Positions 18,404 through 27,828 of a stretch of 64,000 nucleotides of DNA are shown here, in pieces. Source of the stretch: Sphingomonas sp. IC-11 (GTDB lineage: Bacteria; Pseudomonadota; Alphaproteobacteria; Sphingomonadales; Sphingomonadaceae); NCBI RefSeq assembly GCF_021043365.1, contig NZ_JAJNDU010000002.1:1-64000 (forward strand). Direction: 5' to 3'. The translations under genes and the position numbers were made by a program. The stretch's first letter is position 1. Every line of letters begins with the position of its first letter. The notes under the pieces are model-generated. The model ran no database searches, had not been told where the DNA came from, and saw only the letters and a program-made list of their open reading frames with translations.

Positions 18404-20046
18404 CGGCAACCGGCCGCCTTTGTCAGTATCGGGGAGGCAAGCCCCGTGTTCCAGTTCCACGGCTGGTTCCCCGCTGCGCGGCGCCGGCACATCGCCGCCT
18501 CGTGCAGCGCGAACATGCCCGGCGAAAGCCTCGTGCCGGGCACTGGCGCCTGCGCAAACGCCATGAAATGCGCCGCCTCGCCATAGGGCTGCCATTTGGG
18601 TTGGCCGTCCGCCACCGGCTGCCCGGTGCGCGCGAACGACAGCCAATAATCCATCATCGCCGCCGACAGCCGCCGGTCGACCACGCCATCGGGATTCTTC
18701 GGCCAGAAGGGCGGCGTGCTGCCGTTGGTGCCGAAGACGTACGGGATCTCGGCGGCGTGGAAGGCATGAAGCCTGTTCTCGCTCGCCGCGGGATAGGCGT
18801 GGTCGAAATAATAAAGATAGCCGCGCCACCCGATCGCGGTTTGGCCAATCGCCAGCCGATGCGACGTCCAGCCGTAGAGCGCGTCGCGCGTCGTCGCCAG
18901 CATGGATTCGCTCACGTCGCTGGACGGGTAAAGCCGCAGGAACGGCTCGGCGAGGTCGCCGTACCGCTCCTTGATCGTCGCCTCATAAGCCGCAGCATTG
19001 GTCGGGGCGGGGGGCAGCAACATGCGCAGCGATCGGATCTCGCCCGCATTGTAGCCGGTCAGCACCGGCACCGGCGCCTGCTCGCCGCGGTCCCACGTGT
19101 CGACCAACTGGCGCTTCAGGAGCTTGCCGTCGACGGTGCCCCACGGACCATAGCCCTTCATCGCCGCATTCTGCGTCAGCGTCTCGGCGTCCATGCCGCG
19201 CAGGTCGGCGAGATCCTTGGCGCCCAGCGTCGTCATCATCTGCGCGCCCGCGTCCTCCGCGGAGGGCAGCCCATGGCGCGCCTGTTTCAGCTCGGGCGCG
19301 GTGATCATGTAGGCGCTCTGCGCGATCGCGCGCTGGAACAGGCCGCCCGCTTCGGGGCTGGCCATCAGATACATGACGCTGAGCGCGCCGGCGGATTCGC
19401 CAGCAATGGTGACATTGGCGGGATCGCCGCCGAACGCCGCGATATTGCGCTGGACCCAGCGCAGCGCCGCTATCTGATCCATCAGGCCGTAGTTGCCCGA
19501 GATTCCGTCCGGGGATTCCCGGCTCAGCTCGGGGTGGGCGAGATAGCCGAGGATGCCGAGCCGATAATTGATCGACACCACAATCGCGCCGCGCGCAGCC
19601 ATTTTCGCGCCATCGTACATCGCTTCATGGCCATAGCCGCTGACCAACGCGCCGCCGTGGATCCATACGATCACCGGCAGGTCCTTCGCCTCGCGCGGCG
19701 CCCAGATGTTGAGCGCCAGGCAATCCTCGCTCATTCGCTGCGGCGGGTTGGCGTAGATGCTGGGCGCGGAGGACCGCGGCTGGACGCAGGCGGCGGCGAA
19801 CGAGGTCGCCTGGCGTACCTCGACCCATGGCGCGGCCGGCACCGGCGGCTTCCACCGCAGAGGGCCGACCGGCGCCTGGGCATAAGGAATGCCCTTGAAC
19901 ACCCGCACCGTACCCTGCGTGCTCCCTGCCACCGCGCCATCGGGCGCGCGGACGATCGGGGCACCGGCAGGCGCGGCGGAGGCGACCGCCGGAACGGCAG
20001 CGCTGAGCAGGGACGCCGCCATTGCGGCGCCGGTCAGTGATGTCAT
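18400..20046 (-). CDS. Type-B carboxylesterase, exported
   Basis: A 548-residue carboxylesterase/lipase. A signal peptide (about 1-24, ending VASAA) points to the periplasm. FKGIPYAQAP and SEDCLALNIWAP are the type-B signatures, HGG (130-132) forms the oxyanion hole, and Ser218 in GESAG is the nucleophile; the His is probably in a C-terminal motif. The open frame extends far upstream through the MFS gene in another reading frame, but ATG at 20046 overlaps the MFS stop and starts the signal peptide. It may hydrolyse an ester made or imported by the same locus. Confidence 0.9.
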   Translation of the reverse strand: MTSLTGAAMAASLLSAAVPAVASAAPAGAPIVRAPDGAVAGSTQGTVRVFKGIPYAQAPVGPLRWKPPVPAAPWVEVRQATSFAAACVQPRSSAPSIYANPPQRMSEDCLALNIWAPREAKDLPVIVWIHGGALVSGYGHEAMYDGAKMAARGAIVVSINYRLGILGYLAHPELSRESPDGISGNYGLMDQIAALRWVQRNIAAFGGDPANVTIAGESAGALSVMYLMASPEAGGLFQRAIAQSAYMITAPELKQARHGLPSAEDAGAQMMTTLGAKDLADLRGMDAETLTQNAAMKGYGPWGTVDGKLLKRQLVDTWDRGEQAPVPVLTGYNAGEIRSLRMLLPPAPTNAAAYEATIKERYGDLAEPFLRLYPSSDVSESMLATTRDALYGWTSHRLAIGQTAIGWRGYLYYFDHAYPAASENRLHAFHAAEIPYVFGTNGSTPPFWPKNPDGVVDRRLSAAMMDYWLSFARTGQPVADGQPKWQPYGEAAHFMAFAQAPVPGTRLSPGMFALHEAAMCRRRAAGNQPWNWNTGLASPILTKAAGCR

Positions 20047-21350
20047 GCGCGGTTTCCCTCGCGGCGAAGCAGCCGCGCCAGCCACAGAAACAGCGCGATC
20101 GCGATGAAATAGAAGGGCGTCAGAGTGTAAAGCGCGGTTTGCAACGCATGGGCGTCGCCCTGCGCCTTGAACCAGTCGCTCGCCTGGCCGACCCACGTGG
20201 GGCCAAGCCCAAGTCCGATAAAGTTCATGATGAGCAGCAGGAGCGCGCCCGACAGGACGCGCTGGTCCGGCCGCACTTCTTCCTGCACCAGCGCGACCGA
20301 GGCGGAGAGGTAGAAATAGTTGAACACCATGACGACCGACAGCAGCAGCAGCGCGAGCGGCCAACTGGGCGCCCAGATGAAGCCGAGGTAGAAAGGCATT
20401 GCGATTGCCAGCGACAGCGCCGGAGCGGTCGCATAGCCGACGCGCGTGCGGCGCGTCATGCGGTCGATCACCCGGCCGGACACGACCATGCCGCCCCCCA
20501 TGCCGATCGCCAGCACCAGCGCGTACCAAATGGCCACGTCGCTCAGGTTCATGCCCTTTTCCCGCATCAGGAACAGGACGGCGAAATTGCCCAGGCCATA
20601 AGTGACGAACTGCGTCGCCCCGCTGCCCAGCGCGGCCAACATCAGCACGGGATTGGTCAGGAACATGCGCACGGTGGACCAGAAGCCGGCGGGCGGCACC
20701 GCTTCGATAGCCTTGGCGCCCGCCGGATCGGTTGCGCCGCGCTCCGGTTCGCGCATGAAGATGCGCAGCAGCACGGCGGTCACGATGCCGACCGCGCCAA
20801 TGATGATGAACGGCATCCGCCAGCCGAAATGTTCGGCGATCAGCGCGCCGAATGCGACGCCGATCGCAGCGCCGATCGCCGGGCCGAGATTGAAGATACC
20901 AAAGGCCGCCGCGCGCTTGCCGGGCGGGTAGGTATCGGTGATGATCGCGTAGGACGGCGGCACACCGCCCGCCTCGCCGAAGCCGACGGTCATGCGCGCG
21001 ATCACCAGCTGCGTGTAATTCTGCGCCAGCCCGCAGGCGACAGTCGCGCCGCTCCAGATCGCGCAGGCGAGCGACAGCACGGTCACGCGGCTGGACCGGT
21101 CCGCCAGCCAGCCGACGGGAATCGCGATGAAGCAATAGAACATCGCGAAATACAGCCCGCCGATCAGGCCTAGCTGGCCATCGGTGACGCCCAGCGAATC
21201 CTGGATCGGCTTGGCCACGATGCCGATCAGCTGGCGATCGAGGAAGTTCAGCACATAGACGAACGTCAACGTCACCAGCACCCAGACCGGCTGCTGCGCA
21301 CGGGGGGCCGCCCCGTGCGCTTCAACCCGCGCGCCCGTCGCCACGCTCAT
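20043..21350 (-). CDS. MFS transporter, spinster-like
   Basis: A 435-residue major facilitator with twelve hydrophobic helices. The N-terminal FVYVLNFLDRQLIGIVAKPIQ and the loop motif GWLADRSSRVTVL are typical of the Spns/spinster and hexuronate-like MFS group often found in sphingomonad catabolic loci. GFGEAGGVPPSYAIITDTYPP is another family-typical stretch before helix five. The gene begins 3 bases after the TonB-receptor stop and overlaps the esterase start. It probably carries the substrate, already across the outer membrane via the receptor, into the cytoplasm. Substrate unknown. Confidence 0.9.
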   Translation of the reverse strand: MSVATGARVEAHGAAPRAQQPVWVLVTLTFVYVLNFLDRQLIGIVAKPIQDSLGVTDGQLGLIGGLYFAMFYCFIAIPVGWLADRSSRVTVLSLACAIWSGATVACGLAQNYTQLVIARMTVGFGEAGGVPPSYAIITDTYPPGKRAAAFGIFNLGPAIGAAIGVAFGALIAEHFGWRMPFIIIGAVGIVTAVLLRIFMREPERGATDPAGAKAIEAVPPAGFWSTVRMFLTNPVLMLAALGSGATQFVTYGLGNFAVLFLMREKGMNLSDVAIWYALVLAIGMGGGMVVSGRVIDRMTRRTRVGYATAPALSLAIAMPFYLGFIWAPSWPLALLLLSVVMVFNYFYLSASVALVQEEVRPDQRVLSGALLLLIMNFIGLGLGPTWVGQASDWFKAQGDAHALQTALYTLTPFYFIAIALFLWLARLLRREGNRA

Positions 21351-21353
21351 CGA

Positions 21354-23726
21354 TCAGATCCCGTAGCCGAGGCGGATGCCAACGGTGCGGGGCCGCAGCG
21401 TGCCGAACCGGCTGACCAGGAACGCCTCCGGGTGGATGTACGTGATCGAGTGATCGTCGAACACGTTCTCCACATACAGTTGCCCGGTCCATGCGCCCCG
21501 CTTCACGCCGAGGTTCAGGTTGACGTTCACATATTCGTCCGTCTTGCCAAAGGTCGACAGGCGCAGGTTCGGATTGCCTGGCGTGTTGGGGAACGAGCTG
21601 TTGTACGACCCGACATATTGCGCGTTCACCGCGAAGGTGCCCTTGCTGCTTTCGCCCAGATCGAACCCGATCGAGGTGTACATCGCGCCCTGAAGCCGCG
21701 GCGCGGAGAGGCGATGGCCAAGCACCGCGCCGGAGATCGCGGCTTCTTCCGGCGTTAGCTTCGTTATCCTCGAATCATTGTACGCCGCGTTGAAGCCGAT
21801 GAAGACGTCGGTTGCGGGAATGATCCCCATCTCGACCTCGAAGCCCTTGCTGCGCGCCGCACCGATGTTGGTGGCGAACTGGACCGAATCCGACACGCGG
21901 TTGGCCTGCGCCTGGATATTGCTCCAGTCGATCAGATACGCAGCGAGGTTGATGGTCACGCGGCCGTCGAGCCAGCGGCCCTTGGCCCCGATCTCGTAGC
22001 TTTCCAGGCGATCGGATGATGCGCCGTTCGGAATGATGATGTCATTCTGGTCAACGACACTCGCCCGCCCGGCAAAGGCGTTGACGATCGGCGCGCGGAA
22101 GCCGGTGGAGAAGGTGGCGTAGGTCGTCACCGTCTCGGCCGGTTTGAACGAGGCGCTGGCCTTCCACTGCGGCTTCTGGCCCTTCGCTTTGACGCCCTCC
22201 GCCGCTTCGTACGCGGGGAAGCGGTTGAACGGCAGGTTTCGCACATTGCCCAGCGCGAGCTGCAGATAGTTCAGGTCAACGCCGAACTCCGGATAGGTGG
22301 CCATCGCGAGGTAGCCCCCGGCTTCGGTGAACGCTTGGGCGGAGATGCGACCGTAACGCATGCCGCCGGTCAGCCAGAAGCGGTCCGAGAAGCGATAGGT
22401 CAGTTCGCCGAAGCCGGCGAGTTCCTCGTTGATCTGATGCGTGTACTGCTTCTGGTAATATTGGTCGGGCAGCCCGGTCATGCCGCGCGCGGCCAGAAAC
22501 TCGGGGTTGGATCGATAGAAGAAGTCGGTGTCGCGACGGCGCTTCAGGTAGAAGCCGCCCAGCGTGAACTGCAGCGGGCCATCCAGCGTCGATACGAAAC
22601 GCGTCTCCTGCACGAACACCTTGTCATAGGCGTTTGCATCGAGGCCGAATGCGATCGGCGCGCCTGGGAAGGAGCCCTGCGGGAAGGTGCCGGCGAGATC
22701 CAGCCAGAAGCGCTGATCGAAGTCCGAGAAGGTCGATGAGCTGGTGAGCCGCGCGAAATCGAACTCGTAGTCAATGGTCGCATTGGCGATCAGCTGCTTG
22801 CCGGTGAAGCGATCCGGCTGGTCGGAAATGCGCTTCTCGCGGCCAAGCGATGGGCTGGTTAGCGACGAGTCCTTTGGATCGCTGTCCTCATAGGAGCCGA
22901 GCAACTTGATCGAGAGGCGATCCGTCGGCTTCCACAGCATCGTCAATCGGCCGCCCCAGTCGACGAGCGTGTTCGAGTTGCGAATGCCTGTCCCGACGTT
23001 GTCGAGATAGCCTTCCTCGTGGCGATAGAAGCCGACGCCGCGGATCGCGAGCTTGTCGCTGACGATCGGCACGTTGACCATCAGATTGTAACGTTGACGC
23101 AGGCTGTCCGAGCCGGTGAGGCCCAGGTCAATCAGCGCCGACGTGTCGAAATGGTTGAGATCCGGGCTCTTCGTCAGAATGCGCATCGCGCCCGACAGAG
23201 AACCGGAGCCAAACAAGGTGCCCTGCGGACCGCGCAGGAATTCCACCCGCTCGACGTCGAACAGGTTCGGGTCGACCACGGTGGTGTTGCCGATCGTCGA
23301 GACCGGCAGCTCGTCAATATAGACCGCGACCGAGCTCTGCAGATTGGCGTTATAGCCGTTGGTGGCAATGCCGCGCGCGGTGAAATTGTTGAAATTCTGC
23401 GTCGGGCGGTTGAGCACCACGCCCGGGGTTTCGCGCCCGATACCCTCGAAGCCGACGATACCTTTTTCGGTCAGTTCCTGCTGCTGAAACGCGCTGACGC
23501 TGATCGGCACATCCTGGATGCGTTCGGCACGGCGCGTCGCCGTGACGTAGATGTCGCCAGAATCCGTCGCATCATCGGTCGCGCCGGCCGTCAGATCGCC
23601 CGCAGGCTGATTAGTGCTGGCTTGACCGGCCCCGGTCTGATCCGAAGCCGGCGCGTCCTGCGCAGCTGCCGGTGCAATTGAGAAAAGCGTCATCGCCGCA
23701 GCGGACGCCAGCAACATGGCCCTCAC
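21354..23726 (-). CDS. TonB-dependent receptor
   Basis: A 790-residue outer-membrane receptor, first gene of the minus-strand operon. The GTG start at 23726 lies 5-6 bases after a strong GGGAGGGG and opens a signal peptide ending near PAAAQ. The TonB box region reads DIYVTATRRAERIQDVP, the plug carries FLRGPQGTLFGSGSLSGAM, and the C-terminus ends in Arg-x-Gly-Tyr-Gly-Ile after the last strand. It belongs to the sphingomonad receptor type tied to catabolic substrates rather than classical siderophores. Earlier in-frame ATGs up to 23804 lack an RBS. Substrate unknown. Confidence 0.9.
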   Translation of the reverse strand: MRAMLLASAAAMTLFSIAPAAAQDAPASDQTGAGQASTNQPAGDLTAGATDDATDSGDIYVTATRRAERIQDVPISVSAFQQQELTEKGIVGFEGIGRETPGVVLNRPTQNFNNFTARGIATNGYNANLQSSVAVYIDELPVSTIGNTTVVDPNLFDVERVEFLRGPQGTLFGSGSLSGAMRILTKSPDLNHFDTSALIDLGLTGSDSLRQRYNLMVNVPIVSDKLAIRGVGFYRHEEGYLDNVGTGIRNSNTLVDWGGRLTMLWKPTDRLSIKLLGSYEDSDPKDSSLTSPSLGREKRISDQPDRFTGKQLIANATIDYEFDFARLTSSSTFSDFDQRFWLDLAGTFPQGSFPGAPIAFGLDANAYDKVFVQETRFVSTLDGPLQFTLGGFYLKRRRDTDFFYRSNPEFLAARGMTGLPDQYYQKQYTHQINEELAGFGELTYRFSDRFWLTGGMRYGRISAQAFTEAGGYLAMATYPEFGVDLNYLQLALGNVRNLPFNRFPAYEAAEGVKAKGQKPQWKASASFKPAETVTTYATFSTGFRAPIVNAFAGRASVVDQNDIIIPNGASSDRLESYEIGAKGRWLDGRVTINLAAYLIDWSNIQAQANRVSDSVQFATNIGAARSKGFEVEMGIIPATDVFIGFNAAYNDSRITKLTPEEAAISGAVLGHRLSAPRLQGAMYTSIGFDLGESSKGTFAVNAQYVGSYNSSFPNTPGNPNLRLSTFGKTDEYVNVNLNLGVKRGAWTGQLYVENVFDDHSITYIHPEAFLVSRFGTLRPRTVGIRLGYGI

Positions 23727-23802
23727 TGATCCCCTCCCTGAAACCCGTAATGCGAGTTTGATGAGCATCGGTTGCCGCAATGGAGAGGCCATGTCAACAC
23801 TC

Positions 23803-23820
23803 ACTCACTCGTGTGTGAGT
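23803..23820. promoter_or_regulatory. Inverted repeat upstream of the TonB receptor operon
   Basis: ACTCAC-N6-GTGAGT, a dyad of 6-base arms with further matches inside, 77 bases upstream of the receptor start. A third GTGAG half-site follows within 10 bases. Its position suits an operator for the TetR protein encoded in the same operon, but no second copy was found to support that. Confidence 0.35.
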
Positions 23821-24049
23821 ATCTGTGAGGCTCCGGATGATCCTGGCGCCCGCTGTTCTGCGTCGCCCGGTCAGCAATCGCGCTCATGGCCGTTCATCAC
23901 GCGGTGGAGCGGTGGAAAAACGCTGCTCAGATCAAGGAACATGCAGCGAAGTCACGAAGAACCCGCCGCTTCTGGAATGAACGATCTTCTTAAGTGTTAG
24001 GTAGCCTCTTGCGGCGCAGAAAGAGACTTTACGCAGCAGGCACTCGACG

Positions 24050-25249
24050 GTGAACGGTTCTTCTCACGCCAGGCTTGGACGGGTCACACGGCACGTGAGC
24101 TGGCTTTTCCAGCCGACCGGCACCGTTGATCCGACCGGGCGCGGCTTTCTCCTTGGCGAGTTGCTTGGGTCGGTCGCCGCAGCCGTCATGGGATCTTTCT
24201 GCGCGCTCATCGTCTCCGGGACAGCCCTGCTGCGCAGCGGCGACCCCAGCTACATGGTCTTCTGCGCGCTCGAAGCGTCGCTAATCGCGCTGCGTGTCAC
24301 CGAATGGCGCTGGCGCTCTGCACGGTCCGGCCAACGTCCCGATCATGTGCCGAGCATCGATGCGTCCGCCGTGCTGTCCGCGCTCTGGTGCACGTTGCAG
24401 GGCGCACTCGCATTCACGATCATGTCGTCGGGCGATCTCGTGCTGAGCGTGCTTTCCGCCACCTTGGTCACGGCGATGCTCGGCCCGATCTGCGCCCGCA
24501 ATTACGCGGCACCGCGCTTCGCCTTCTTGCTCGTGCTGTTGTGTGATTTGCCATTCGTGGCCGGTGCGATCGCTTCGAGTGAAATGTGGTTTACCCCCAT
24601 AGTAGCGCTCACGCCCTTGTTCCTGGTCGGCGCTATGCAGATCATTCGTTCCTTCCATCGAACGATGCTGATGACGCTCGCCGCCCGGGCCACAGCGCTT
24701 CACTTGGCGGAACATGATTCCCTCACCGGCATCCTCAATCGCCACGGCATGGACCGGGCGTTGAGCCGCATCCCTCCTGGCGGAGAGCGACAGATGGCGT
24801 TGCTCAGCATTGACCTGGACGGGTTCAAACAGGTCAATGACCGGTACGGTCATGGGGTCGGGGACATTCTGCTGACCAAGGTCGCCGACCGGATGAAGCG
24901 GGAATTGCGACCGGAGGATTTGCTGGGCCGAATGGGCGGCGACGAGTTCATGGTCATTGTTCGAGACATGAGGCCGGAACATGTCGCGCCCTTGGTGGAT
25001 CGGCTGATCGAGGCGATCGCTCGGGCGCCCTATGACGTTGGCGGACTTGTCGTGCATGTGGGTGCCAGCGTCGGCTTCGCCTGCCTGCCAGAGGATGCTG
25101 CAACCGCTGTCGAGTTGCGTTTGCGCGCGGATGACGCACTTTATGCTGCCAAGGGAGCGGGCAAGGGCGTTGGCCGACGGTATCGACAGCCTTCGCCGGA
25201 CACAAGAAGCGACGACTCTGTCGCTGGTCAGCAGTTCCTGCGGAGGTAA
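24050..25249 (+). CDS. Membrane-bound diguanylate cyclase (GGDEF)
   Basis: A 399-residue protein. Residues about 35-215 hold five or six hydrophobic helices of an unrecognised sensor region. A short helical linker leads to a GGDEF domain that starts at HDSLTGILNRHGMD. The active site is intact (GGDEF at 296-300), and the RxxD inhibitory site RPED lies exactly five residues upstream, so product inhibition is expected. It should make cyclic di-GMP from two GTP. There is no EAL domain. GTG at 24050 is preceded by a poor RBS, so the start is the least certain part. It has no operon partner. Confidence 0.9.
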   Translation: MNGSSHARLGRVTRHVSWLFQPTGTVDPTGRGFLLGELLGSVAAAVMGSFCALIVSGTALLRSGDPSYMVFCALEASLIALRVTEWRWRSARSGQRPDHVPSIDASAVLSALWCTLQGALAFTIMSSGDLVLSVLSATLVTAMLGPICARNYAAPRFAFLLVLLCDLPFVAGAIASSEMWFTPIVALTPLFLVGAMQIIRSFHRTMLMTLAARATALHLAEHDSLTGILNRHGMDRALSRIPPGGERQMALLSIDLDGFKQVNDRYGHGVGDILLTKVADRMKRELRPEDLLGRMGGDEFMVIVRDMRPEHVAPLVDRLIEAIARAPYDVGGLVVHVGASVGFACLPEDAATAVELRLRADDALYAAKGAGKGVGRRYRQPSPDTRSDDSVAGQQFLRR

Positions 25250-25379
25250 GCGTCAGTCGCTCCTTGCGTGCCAGCAGGGCGACGGCGCCTGGAACAGCGC
25301 ACTCTCCACAAGCCGGGCCGCCGCCTTCGCTGAAGGAGATCGCTCCCGCAGATAAAGCGGCCGAACCAAGCGGCGCGCT

Positions 25380-26231
25380 TCAGTTGCTCCGCGTGGCCCG
25401 CAGTTCTTCCTCCATGCCCTTGGCCAGCGCGGCCACTGCCGCGTTACGCTCCCAGGCGTAAAGGGAAACGGCCAGGGCAGGCGCATCTCCCAGCTCCTCC
25501 TGTTCGCGTACAGCCGCGCCACGCACGGCGCTTTGCGGAAGAATGGCGATGCCGACGCCCGCTTCCACCGCCGACAATACGCTGGCAAGGCTGTTGCCGG
25601 TAAAGGCGACGTACCAACGTCGGCCGTCACTTGCCATGCGCTCGATCATCAGGTCGCGGTACAGCCCGCCTGGCGGAAAGGTGACCAAAGGCACGGGATC
25701 TACCAACGGTGCCGCAGCGCTCGCACTTTCGAACCACATGACAGGTTCGTCAAAGCTGGCCAGGGCCTCGGCTCTTGCCACAGGTTCCTTGACCACGACG
25801 ATGTCGAGCTCGCCCGCCTGGTAGCGGCGCGACAGATCCCGGCTCAGTCCGGTGGAAACATCCAGGCGATGTTGCCGGTTGGCTTGCGCGAAGGCCGAAA
25901 ACCTGCGGCTCATCTGCGCCGTGACGATATCGTCGGGAATGCCGATGCGGATGGTTGAGGTACCGGCCGGATCGGACAGCAGCATGATCGCTTCTTCCTG
26001 CAAGGACAGGAGGCGCCGCGCGTAAGTGGCAAGGCGCTCTCCGACCGCAGTCGGCCCGACTGGCCGAGCGGCCCGGTCGACCAGGCTGAAGCCGATCGCG
26101 CGTTCCAGCCGTGCGAGATGCTGGCTCACCGTGGATTGCGTGGAATGCAGCCGAGCCGCCGCCAGCGTGAAGCTGCCGGTGTCGATCACCGCGATGAAGG
26201 TCTGCAGCAGGCGTGGATCAATCACCGTCAT
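25380..26231 (-). CDS. LysR-type transcriptional regulator
   Basis: A 283-residue LysR protein. The N-terminal winged helix-turn-helix is at about 5-65 (LLQTFIAVIDTGSFTLAAARLHSTQSTVSQHL), followed by the linker helix and a co-inducer domain with the typical ELDIVVV strand and VEAGVGIAILPQ. It is divergent from the exported HIUase-like gene, with 96 bases between them, the classical arrangement for LysR control of the neighbour. The nested dyads in that spacer are listed separately. The ligand is unknown. Confidence 0.9.
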   Translation of the reverse strand: MTVIDPRLLQTFIAVIDTGSFTLAAARLHSTQSTVSQHLARLERAIGFSLVDRAARPVGPTAVGERLATYARRLLSLQEEAIMLLSDPAGTSTIRIGIPDDIVTAQMSRRFSAFAQANRQHRLDVSTGLSRDLSRRYQAGELDIVVVKEPVARAEALASFDEPVMWFESASAAAPLVDPVPLVTFPPGGLYRDLMIERMASDGRRWYVAFTGNSLASVLSAVEAGVGIAILPQSAVRGAAVREQEELGDAPALAVSLYAWERNAAVAALAKGMEEELRATRSN

Positions 26232-26232
26232 T

Positions 26233-26265
26233 CGATAGATGGATGATCTTCATCCGGAAATATCG
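26233..26265. promoter_or_regulatory. Nested dyads between LysR and HIUase-like genes
   Basis: A perfect inverted repeat GGATGA-TCT-TCATCC (26241-26255) is flanked by CGATA (26233-26237) and TATCG (26261-26265), so the outer and inner arms share a near-common centre. The position between two divergent promoters is the usual place for a LysR operator. Confidence 0.45.
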
Positions 26266-26327
26266 TTTGATGATGGCGGTTGGCGACGCCACCTCTTCCA
26301 CACCTCACTTGAACTCCGAGGATCAGC

Positions 26328-26726
26328 ATGAAGCGCATTGGTTTAAGCCTGGGCCTCCTTCTCGCCAGCACGGCCGCACCGGCGGCGGCAGCCGACCTGT
26401 CAACGCACGTCCTGGATCTCGCACGGGGGGTCGGCGGCCAGAATGTGCCCGTGGTGCTTGCCAAGCGTACGGCTGATGGCAGCTGGGTTCAGGTGGGCAC
26501 GGCTCGCACCGACGCCAACGGCCGAGTGCGCAGCTTTGGCGATCCCGCAAAGTTCGACAAGGGTGACTACCGGCTGACCTTCGATATGTCGGCTTATCCC
26601 CACGCCAGCGCCGCTCCGTTCTTTCCGGAAATCACCGTGGTGTTCCGCGTGACGGATGCCGCCGCCCATTATCACGTTCCGGTTGTGGTAAGCCCGTTCG
26701 GCTATTCGACGTATCGGGGCAATTGA
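26328..26726 (+). CDS. Periplasmic 5-hydroxyisourate hydrolase-like protein
   Basis: A 132-residue transthyretin-related protein. A signal peptide (1 to about 21, ending PAAAA) is followed directly by LSTHVLDLARG, the HIUase N-terminal signature with its catalytic His. The C-terminus is YSTYRGN, close to the family's YRGS tail, and the central FFPEITVVFRV matches the family. HIUases open the ring of 5-hydroxyisourate in urate breakdown. No urate oxidase or allantoin gene lies nearby, so the true substrate is open. A divergent LysR gene probably controls it. Confidence 0.85.
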   Translation: MKRIGLSLGLLLASTAAPAAAADLSTHVLDLARGVGGQNVPVVLAKRTADGSWVQVGTARTDANGRVRSFGDPAKFDKGDYRLTFDMSAYPHASAAPFFPEITVVFRVTDAAAHYHVPVVVSPFGYSTYRGN

Positions 26727-26854
26727 GATGATAGCCGCGCTGTCCGGAGTAGGCATGTGGTCCTCCGGCCCGTTGGCCATTCCAACCTTCTAACACCCTT
26801 GCGAACTCATTAGCCCGGCTTTTGAGTGACGAAGCCGATCTTCGTGGCACTACT

Positions 26855-26882
26855 CTAATCCTACTAAGAAGATAGGAATTAG
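26855..26882. promoter_or_regulatory. Palindrome upstream of the TauD-like/SsuD unit
   Basis: An imperfect palindrome with arms CTAATCCTA and TAGGAATTAG, ending 10 bases before the ATG at 26893 and touching its RBS AGGAGG. The same arms recur at 35663-35689 in front of the converging unit, which suggests a shared regulator of organosulfur use. Confidence 0.5.
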
Positions 26883-26892
26883 GAGGTGCCCA

Positions 26893-27828
26893 ATGACGAC
26901 TCAGTTCATCAACATGCCCGACCCAGCCAGCCCGCTGGCCATCACTCCTGTCGCCGGCCGCATCGGCGGCGAGGTGCGCGGAATTACACTATCCGCCGAT
27001 CTCGCACCCGAAATCATCGAGGCGCTTCATGCGGCACTCGCGCGGCACAAGGTGCTGTTCTTCCGCGATCAGCACCAGCTGGACGATGCCGCGCAGGAGG
27101 CATTTGCGGCGCGCTTTGGCGATCCGGTGTCGCATCCGACCGTTCCGGTACGGCAGGGAACGCAGCATATCCTCGACCTCGATTCAACCGACGGGCGGGC
27201 CGCAAACTCCTGGCATACCGACGTCACCTTCGTCCCGGCTTATCCGGCCGCTTCGATCCTGCGCGGCGTGACCATTCCGGAGGCGGGCGGCGACACGCAA
27301 TGGGCGAATACGGCCGCTGCTTACGATGCCTTGCCGGAGCCGCTGCGCGTGCTGGCCGATACACTATGGGCAGTTCATTCCAACGCTTATGATTATGCGG
27401 CGCTGCGTCCCGAATCCTCGGCGGAGCGGATCCGCTACCAGCGCGAGGTGTTCGCCCGCGTCGTGCACGAGACCGAGCATCCAGTGGTACGCGTCCATCC
27501 GGTAACAGGTGAACGGACGCTGCTGCTTGGCCATTTCGTGCAGCGTTTCGTCGGCCTGGGGCAGGCGGACAGCCTGGCGCTGTTCCAGATCCTCCAAAAC
27601 CATATCCTCCAGCCGGAAAACATCGTCCGCTGGCGCTGGCGCGAAGGTGATGTGGCGATTTGGGATAATCGCGCTACCCAGCACCGCGCCACGGCCGATT
27701 TCGGCTTGCAGCGGCGCACGGTCCGCCGGGTGACCATTGCCGGTGACGTTCCGGTGTCGATTGACGGCCGTCGCAGCCGTGCGATCCGCCCGGAGGTCGA
27801 CGGCGAACTGCTCGAGGCTGCGGAATGA
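26893..27828 (+). CDS. TauD/AtsK-type 2-oxoglutarate dioxygenase
   Basis: A 311-residue Fe(II)/2-oxoglutarate dioxygenase. The iron triad is His108 and Asp110 (SWHTDVTF) with His265 (TQHRATADF); Arg276 or a neighbouring Arg in RRTVRRVTI binds 2-oxoglutarate. [13 protein letters not shown] and WDNRATQH are typical of the taurine dioxygenase and alkylsulfatase (AtsK) subgroup, which releases sulfite or sulfate from organosulfur compounds. The gene overlaps the SsuD gene by four bases (ATGA), and Ssu transport genes converge from the other side, so sulfur scavenging is the best reading. Sulfonate against sulfate-ester preference cannot be told. Confidence 0.88.
   Translation: MTTQFINMPDPASPLAITPVAGRIGGEVRGITLSADLAPEIIEALHAALARHKVLFFRDQHQLDDAAQEAFAARFGDPVSHPTVPVRQGTQHILDLDSTDGRAANSWHTDVTFVPAYPAASILRGVTIPEAGGDTQWANTAAAYDALPEPLRVLADTLWAVHSNAYDYAALRPESSAERIRYQREVFARVVHETEHPVVRVHPVTGERTLLLGHFVQRFVGLGQADSLALFQILQNHILQPENIVRWRWREGDVAIWDNRATQHRATADFGLQRRTVRRVTIAGDVPVSIDGRRSRAIRPEVDGELLEAAE

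Noticed and set aside
18400..21135. A single 911-codon minus-strand frame spanning the esterase and part of the MFS gene
   Set aside because: Only the part after 20046 is the esterase; the upstream part is a shadow of the MFS gene, whose own frame is intact with twelve helices.
26846..26861. Sigma-54 promoter before the TauD-like gene (TGGCAC)
   Set aside because: The TGC element is not at the required spacing after TGGCAC.
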